NCBI GenBank assembly: GCA_024278275.1
Contig: JAJRTN010000094.1
Span: 1 to 60,275 of the forward strand
Reading direction: 5' to 3'
Source: Candidatus Hydrogenedentota bacterium
Lineage (GTDB): Bacteria > Hydrogenedentota > Hydrogenedentia > Hydrogenedentales > JAJRTN01
DNA length: 60,275 nt
Shown here piece after piece: positions 55,792-60,275 of this stretch. The translations under genes and the position numbers were made by a program. Below the pieces are notes generated by a model, which made no database searches, was not told the DNA's origin, and was given only the letters and a program-made list of their open reading frames with translations. Each line of letters begins with the position of its first letter. Position 1 is the stretch's first letter.

Positions 55792-55903
55792 CATTTGCGA
55801 AAAGCCATTTTTCAGCAAGACCGCCACATGATCCCGTATGTTGTGGCTCTCCAAGCCACAACATACGGGATGGCACGTAAAAAGATCCCCAATTTCGCAA
55901 ATG
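55792..55903. repeat. CATTTGCGAAA inverted-repeat element, copy 2, with 18-bp hairpin
   Basis: Ends CATTTGCGAAA and TTTCGCAAATG (perfect 11-bp inverted repeats), 112 bp. Inside, 55831-55848 pairs perfectly with 55854-55871 over 18 bp around the loop CTCCA. It lies between hyuB and the mttB-like gene and ends 25 bases before the latter. Related to 2982-3120. Could attenuate or stabilise the transcript, or be a small mobile element. Confidence 0.65.
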
Positions 55904-55928
55904 CCTCGATAGGGAGAGAACTCGCTTT

Positions 55929-57374
55929 ATGGAAGAGTTTGTTGTACGTCCGCGCCTGGTCGTCCTGACCGATTCGCAAATAGGCACGCTGCTTGACGGG
56001 GCGCTCAAGGTGCTGGACAGCACCGGGATTGAGGTCTTGGACCGGGACGCTTTCGTCACGCTGAAACGCATCGGCGCGCGGGTTTCCGGCGAGACGCGCG
56101 TGTTTCCTTCGCGGGCTCATGTGGAGGCGGCCCTGGCCTCGGCGCCCAAGCAAGTCACGATTTTTGATCGTCTAGGCCGGCCCGTCATGCGGCTCGGCGG
56201 CGAGAACACGGGCGGTCTCAACACCTATTACGGGACCGGCTCGGACCTGCGCCATACCTACGACCTGCAAACAGGCAAGCGGCGGCTGACGGTGTCCGCC
56301 GACATCGCCGCCATGGCGACCGTGGCGGACGCATGTGAGCACATTGATTTCCTAATGTCCTACGGGATTCCTTCCGATGTAGACCTGCGGGAAACCTACC
56401 GCCGCGAATTCCTCGAAATGGTCTCTCACGCCACCAAGCCCATCTGCTTCACTTCGGACGACGGACAAGACAGCCGCCACATTATCGCGATGGCCGCGGT
56501 AGTGGCGGGGGGCGCGGAAGCCCTGCGCGAACGGCCCTTTGTGATGAACTACGCACAGCCGACTTCGCCGCTCCAGCACTCGGCCGACGCCATCGGAAAA
56601 GTGTTGGCCTGCGCCGAGGCGGGTGTGCCGGTTTGTTTTCCGCCCGGCCTCATTCCGGGGGCCACCGCGCCCTGCACGGTCGCGGGAGCCGCGACGCAGT
56701 CTTTGGCGGAGTCGCTGTCGATGCTGGTATTGCACCAGGCCCATTCCCCCGGCGCCCCATTCATCGCGGCGGGGGCCCATGGCTGCTTCGACATGCGCAC
56801 CATGGTCAATGTCTACGCCGCGCCGGAGCGCCTTCTTTCGCAGGCGGTGCTCACGTCATTCTATCAGCACGTTGGACTGCCAACGTGGGGCTTTGGCGGG
56901 TGCTCGGACGCGAAATGTCTCGATGAACAGGCTGCCATGGAGTCCGCCCTCCTTGCCCTTTGGGCAGGCTTGACCGGGGTGAACCTGGCGCACGACACGG
57001 GCTATCTCGCCAGCGGGATGGCGGGGGATCTTCGCGCCCTCGTGCTCAACAACGAGATCAACAGTTACGTGCGCCATGTGCTGCGCACTGGTGCGGCCTT
57101 CAACAGCGCGACACGGGCCCTGGACGCCATCAGTCGCGTCGGGCCGGGGGGCAACTTCCTGGCCGATCAGCACACGCTGGAGCACTTCCTCACCGGGCTG
57201 TGGTCTCCCGCGCTTCTGGACCGCGACGCGCTGAGCACCTGGGAGCAGAAGGACGAACCTTCCTTCATTGACAGGCTCACGGCGCAGACCCGGGATATCT
57301 TGGCCGGGCACACGGCTGACCCGTTGCCCGGCGCGATGGCGAGGCGGCTTCGCGACATGGCGCGCGCTGGATAG
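55929..57374 (+). CDS. MttB-family (trimethylamine methyltransferase-like) protein, non-pyrrolysine
   Basis: 481 aa. Family features: LLDGALKVLDSTGIEVLDRD, YYGTGSDLRHTYDLQTGKRR, FLMSYGIPSDVDLRETYRRE, PICFTSDDGQDSRHI, GATAPCTVAGAATQSLAESL, GLPTWGFGGCSDAKCLDEQA and GPGGNFLADQHTLEHF. It has no in-frame TAG, so it belongs to the larger group without pyrrolysine; characterised members demethylate quaternary amines such as glycine betaine. No corrinoid protein gene is adjacent. Downstream of hyuAB on the same strand, so the three may treat N-methylated cyclic compounds in sequence; that is inference. GGGAGAG lies upstream of the ATG. Confidence 0.88.
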   Translation: MEEFVVRPRLVVLTDSQIGTLLDGALKVLDSTGIEVLDRDAFVTLKRIGARVSGETRVFPSRAHVEAALASAPKQVTIFDRLGRPVMRLGGENTGGLNTYYGTGSDLRHTYDLQTGKRRLTVSADIAAMATVADACEHIDFLMSYGIPSDVDLRETYRREFLEMVSHATKPICFTSDDGQDSRHIIAMAAVVAGGAEALRERPFVMNYAQPTSPLQHSADAIGKVLACAEAGVPVCFPPGLIPGATAPCTVAGAATQSLAESLSMLVLHQAHSPGAPFIAAGAHGCFDMRTMVNVYAAPERLLSQAVLTSFYQHVGLPTWGFGGCSDAKCLDEQAAMESALLALWAGLTGVNLAHDTGYLASGMAGDLRALVLNNEINSYVRHVLRTGAAFNSATRALDAISRVGPGGNFLADQHTLEHFLTGLWSPALLDRDALSTWEQKDEPSFIDRLTAQTRDILAGHTADPLPGAMARRLRDMARAG

Positions 57375-57417
57375 CGCCATCGATGGCCGTTGCGCGGTCA
57401 CGCCGGACCCGTGCCGT

Positions 57418-58839
57418 TCACGCTTCGGCACTTAGTTCTTCGAGGAAAGCCTGCCTGTTCGGGTCGCTTTCGGGTTCAGGATCCACGGCGCGGCGCGGCG
57501 CGGCCATTCGCTCGGCGATATCGATGAGGGAGCCTCCCCCGGACAGGGCGCACGCCAGCATAGCGGCCCCGCGCGCGCTGATTTCCCCTTCGACGGACAC
57601 CACAGGCACTTGAAGCGTCGTGGCGATGACCTGGGGCGTCACACGGCTTGACGCAGCCCCGCCGGTTGCCATGAGCCGCTTGATGGGCGCGCCAGCCTTC
57701 GCAAACCAGTCGGCGCGCAGGGCAAGTGAACGCGCGAGCCCCTCCAGCGACGCACGGAGCAGGTGCGCCTTGCCGTGCTTGAAATGGAGTCCCGTTAACG
57801 TGGCCCCATCAAACGCGGAGGTTTGGTAGTCCTTCTTGCCTGATTCCAGCGACATGCGCAGTCCATCGCAGCCCGAGGGAGCCTGCTCCATCAAGGCGTC
57901 CAACTCGCATCCACTCAGGCCGCGCGTGGCGGTAAGCTCCTGGACAAGCCGGAATATTGAGCCGCCGATGCCCAGCGAGGCCAGTTGCCCCCAGCGCTCC
58001 GGCACGATGTGGTCGCAGACCCACACCGAGGGAGCCGCCGGAGAAGTCAGTGTGTCCGTCGTCACGAGAATGACCCACGCCGTGCCTCCGCCAAACAGCG
58101 TGTCGCCCGGCGCCGCCGCGCCCGATCCCAAGCTCGCCGCATACTGGTCGTGGACCGCTACGGAAACAGGAATCCCGCCCTTGAGCCCAGTCTCCCGGGC
58201 GATGTCCCTGAGAAGGGATCCCGCAGCTTCCCGAGGGTTGATGAGGTCGGGCAGACGATCCTCCTCAAGTTGCAGCATCTGAAGGCACTCGGGATCGGCA
58301 GCCCTCAACGTGGGGTTGTAGAACCCGCAAATGCTCAGGGAAGAGGCGTCATGGGCTGTGCGTCCGCACAGCCTGGCCACAATCTCGTCCCCAACGAAAC
58401 CAACGCGCATGGGTGGCGCGGTAGAACCGTCGCGCACCAAGCGGAGCAGCGACCCAAAACCGCAGCCCCCGTGACCCACGCGTTCCATGAACCACGCATC
58501 ACCAAGGTCCGCGGCCAGTTCACGGTTGATAGAGCCTCCGCGCTGGTCCATCCAGCTGACAACAGGTCCCACGCATGTGCCGTCGGGCCGGCGCAGTTGA
58601 ATGGCGCCTCCCTGGCTCGAGACTCCCACGGCCTGCACCGCGGAAAGGTCGATCTGCTCCCCCACGGCGCGAATCGCCTTCAAGGTAGCGCCCCAGATGT
58701 CCTCCATGTCCTGCTCGACGCCGTCGTCGCCCATGAAATTCACCTGCACCGGTACAGCGCCAAGCCCGAGGACCTTGCCCGCGCCGTCGAGCACGAGTGC
58801 CTTTGCATTGGTGGTGCCCACATCAATTCCGAGATACAT
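57418..58839 (-). CDS. FGGY-family carbohydrate kinase (xylulokinase-like)
   Basis: 473 aa. N-terminal ATPase MYLGIDVGTTNAKALVLDGA, QAVGVSSQGGAIQLRRPDGT, VVSWMDQRGG (substrate-binding Asp), PVSVAVHDQYAASLGSGAAA (catalytic region), and C-terminal MATGGAASSRVTPQVIATTL with SVEGEISARGAAMLA. All hallmark FGGY blocks are present. The substrate is a sugar or sugar-alcohol; xylulose is only the closest guess. Likely co-transcribed behind the Gfo/Idh/MocA gene, which starts upstream on the same strand. It converges with the mttB-like gene. Confidence 0.9.
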   Translation of the reverse strand: MYLGIDVGTTNAKALVLDGAGKVLGLGAVPVQVNFMGDDGVEQDMEDIWGATLKAIRAVGEQIDLSAVQAVGVSSQGGAIQLRRPDGTCVGPVVSWMDQRGGSINRELAADLGDAWFMERVGHGGCGFGSLLRLVRDGSTAPPMRVGFVGDEIVARLCGRTAHDASSLSICGFYNPTLRAADPECLQMLQLEEDRLPDLINPREAAGSLLRDIARETGLKGGIPVSVAVHDQYAASLGSGAAAPGDTLFGGGTAWVILVTTDTLTSPAAPSVWVCDHIVPERWGQLASLGIGGSIFRLVQELTATRGLSGCELDALMEQAPSGCDGLRMSLESGKKDYQTSAFDGATLTGLHFKHGKAHLLRASLEGLARSLALRADWFAKAGAPIKRLMATGGAASSRVTPQVIATTLQVPVVSVEGEISARGAAMLACALSGGGSLIDIAERMAAPRRAVDPEPESDPNRQAFLEELSAEA

Positions 58840-58907
58840 GTGCCTTCACCTCGACATGGTTTTGCGGTTCCAGTGCAGCCCGCCCCTTCGCGGCCCTGCA
58901 CCGTGGT

Positions 58908-60074
58908 TCAGGGCGCGCAGGGCGTGGGTGCGTCCACCTCCACCCAGCGGCCCGTCTCGGCAGACTGGTAGCCCGCCGCCATGACGCGCTGCAGGCGAAT
59001 GCCCTCCTCCAGAGAGGGGCTTGGTGCCTTGTCCAGGGTAATGCATTCCAGGAAGCTGTACATGCAGTGCATGTGAGAACGAATCCACCCGATGCTGAAT
59101 TTCGGGTTGGGGAAGCCGCCAGGCTCTTGGAACTGCTGCACACACTCGATGCGTTTGAAGCCTCGCCTGCCACCATGGGGCTGTTTCTCGTCGCGCACAT
59201 CGTAAATCTCGAGCCAGTTTGGCTCCATTAGGTTGAAACGCAGGGCACCCAACTCGCCGTGGATTTCGAAGCGTAACTCGTCGCAGATGCCTGTGGCAAA
59301 CTTGGTCGCCTCGAGCAGGCCCACGGCCCCGCTCTTGTGCCGCAGCATCATGAGCGCCACATCGTCCGTATCGACGGGCACCACCTCGCCGGTGCCTTTG
59401 TGCTTGCGCTCCTTGATGAAGGTCTCGCACAGGGCGTTGATGGCGGCCACGTCGCCCAGCAGGTGCGTCATCATATCCAGAGTGTGGGCACCCATGTCGA
59501 AGAGCGATCCGCCCCCGCCCTGGCTCTTGTCGGATTTCCAGTTCAACGGCTTGTCCGGGTCGATGTTGCTCGAGTGGAGGTACCCGCCCCGGTAGTGGAA
59601 GACGCGGCCCACGAAGCCTTCTTCCATGAGCTGTTTTGCCCGAAGTGTCGCCGGGAAATGACGGTACTGCAGCACCACCTGGCTTTTGCCTCGGTAGCCA
59701 CTTTCCCGCATGACATGGAAGACCTCGTCCGCGTCTTCGAGCGAAGCCACCACGGGCTTGTCGCAGTAGACGTGCTTACCCGCCTGTATGGCCGCAATGA
59801 GTTGCTCCTTGTGGAAGCGGTTGGGGGAACTCACGGCGATCACCTGGATCTCCGGGTCATCAATGAGTTGGCGATAGTCGTCCACCACCTTGCGGTAATA
59901 GCCCAAGCTCTCGGCGGTATCGCGTTCCGCTGGCACCGGCGTGCACAATGATATATGTTTCACCCGAAACGACGCGGGGCTATAGAATAGTGGGATGTTG
60001 ACCAATCCGTAAGTGTGGGTACGCCCCATGAATCCGAAGCCGATGATCCCCACACCCAACTCAGGCACGTTCAT
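58908..60074 (-). CDS. Gfo/Idh/MocA-family oxidoreductase (cytoplasmic)
   Basis: 388 aa. NAD-binding GVGIIGFGFMGRTHTYGLVN, VIAVSSPNRFHKEQLIAAIQ, HVYCDKPVVASLEDADEVFH (family Lys in the D-K-P motif) and GGGGSLFDMGAHTLDMMTHL. No signal peptide, unlike the exported relative at 28207. It probably oxidises a sugar or inositol-type compound. The FGGY kinase gene follows 68 bases later on the same strand, a common pairing in sugar-acid or polyol catabolism. I see AAACGTTT palindromic sequence and a TTGACA (minus strand, 60169-60164) upstream but no convincing -10. Confidence 0.92.
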   Translation of the reverse strand: MNVPELGVGIIGFGFMGRTHTYGLVNIPLFYSPASFRVKHISLCTPVPAERDTAESLGYYRKVVDDYRQLIDDPEIQVIAVSSPNRFHKEQLIAAIQAGKHVYCDKPVVASLEDADEVFHVMRESGYRGKSQVVLQYRHFPATLRAKQLMEEGFVGRVFHYRGGYLHSSNIDPDKPLNWKSDKSQGGGGSLFDMGAHTLDMMTHLLGDVAAINALCETFIKERKHKGTGEVVPVDTDDVALMMLRHKSGAVGLLEATKFATGICDELRFEIHGELGALRFNLMEPNWLEIYDVRDEKQPHGGRRGFKRIECVQQFQEPGGFPNPKFSIGWIRSHMHCMYSFLECITLDKAPSPSLEEGIRLQRVMAAGYQSAETGRWVEVDAPTPCAP

Positions 60075-60243
60075 GGCGTAGTCTCCTTCCCCGTCTCTCC
60101 GGTGGATTCGTCAACGATGTCGATGTTCGGGCACTTTGGGCGCTTGACTTTTCCCCAATTTAATGTCAAAAACGTTTCCGTCCACATCGCTAGAACTTCC
60201 TCTCGTGTTTTGCCTCCACCGCATGGGACGGTTGCGCAGCCAA

Positions 60244-60275
60244 GGCGATGCGAGAGACAGGCGATGCGAGAGACA
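60244..60275. repeat. Tandem duplicate GGCGATGCGAGAGACA at window end
   Basis: Two perfect, directly adjacent 16-bp units (60244-60259 and 60260-60275). The second ends exactly at the last base of the window, so the array may continue. Confidence 0.7.

Noticed and set aside
55929-57374. Pyrrolysine-type trimethylamine methyltransferase explaining the TAG codons
   Set aside because: This MttB-family gene has no in-frame TAG, two of the four internal stops are TAA, and no pyl genes are visible. Pyrrolysine would not be expected in a prepilin or a malectin-domain protein.
1-60275. Genome-wide reassignment of TAG/TAA
   Set aside because: moxR, the BatC-like gene, degP, glnD and others end at TAG or TAA with the next gene beginning immediately, so these codons terminate normally.
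60244-60275. CRISPR array
   Set aside because: Units are directly adjacent with no spacers and only 16 bp long; no cas genes in the window.

Overview
The window is GC-rich bacterial DNA, densely coding, with long co-oriented gene runs. Three genes encode prepilin-like secreted proteins of the DUF1559 type, with a nearly identical N-terminus ([20 protein letters not shown]) and a C-terminal H-x-DG motif. There are also three UroD-like proteins, Gfo/Idh/MocA oxidoreductases, a ThuA-domain protein, malectin-type carbohydrate-binding modules and L-fucose/arabinose isomerase-like enzymes. This mix is typical of saccharolytic, largely uncultured Planctomycetes-like bacteria, and Candidatus Hydrogenedentota is my best guess. 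The phylum is an inference; no rRNA or tRNA gene was recognised.

Layout. 1-3.6 kb: edge of a gene with a palindromic operator-like site, prepilin-like gene 1, and an HD-GYP response regulator. 3.65-19.2 kb: a plus-strand run containing a full Bat (Bacteroides aerotolerance-type) operon: membrane protein, MoxR ATPase, a small GxxExxY-like protein, DUF58, DUF4381-like, two VWA proteins, TPR proteins, BatD and a BatE-like TPR/SH3 protein. glnD overlaps its end and is followed by a DegP/HtrA protease and an EEP-family phosphodiesterase. 19.2-32.3 kb: UroD-like protein, two secreted carbohydrate-type proteins, a propeller protein, a WecA/MraY-like transferase next to a DegT aminotransferase (surface polysaccharide), a Tat-exported Gfo/Idh/MocA protein, a ThuA protein and an MshEN-HDOD protein. 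32.3-33 kb: mobile-element graveyard (IS256-type transposase tail, long inverted repeat). 33-39 kb: amidohydrolase, prepilin-like gene 2, a glycosidase fragment and a large secreted malectin-domain protein.

40.2-49.8 kb: a minus-strand catabolic block with a DeoR-type regulator at each end: DeoR, Na+/solute symporter with an extracytoplasmic C-terminal domain, class III aminotransferase, sugar isomerase-like protein, UroD-like protein, alanine dehydrogenase, DeoR. 50.3-60.3 kb: prepilin-like gene 3, hydantoinase/oxoprolinase A and B, an MttB-family methyltransferase, a convergent FGGY sugar kinase and a Gfo/Idh/MocA oxidoreductase.

The most unusual observation is that four otherwise intact genes between 36 and 54 kb each carry a single in-frame stop (TAG at 36790, TAA at 43259-43257 minus strand, TAG at 50702, TAA at 53045), with clear family sequence continuing in the same frame. 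All four could arise from one C-to-T change in a Gln codon, though two may instead replace Glu. Other genes here end normally at TAG and TAA, so wholesale recoding is unlikely. Second, several families of small inverted-repeat elements recur between genes: a GTAACCGTTCAC-ended family, a CATTTGCGAAA-ended family and a TTCGCGGGAATGAC family. A fragment of an alanine dehydrogenase paralogue is wedged directly upstream of the intact ald gene.
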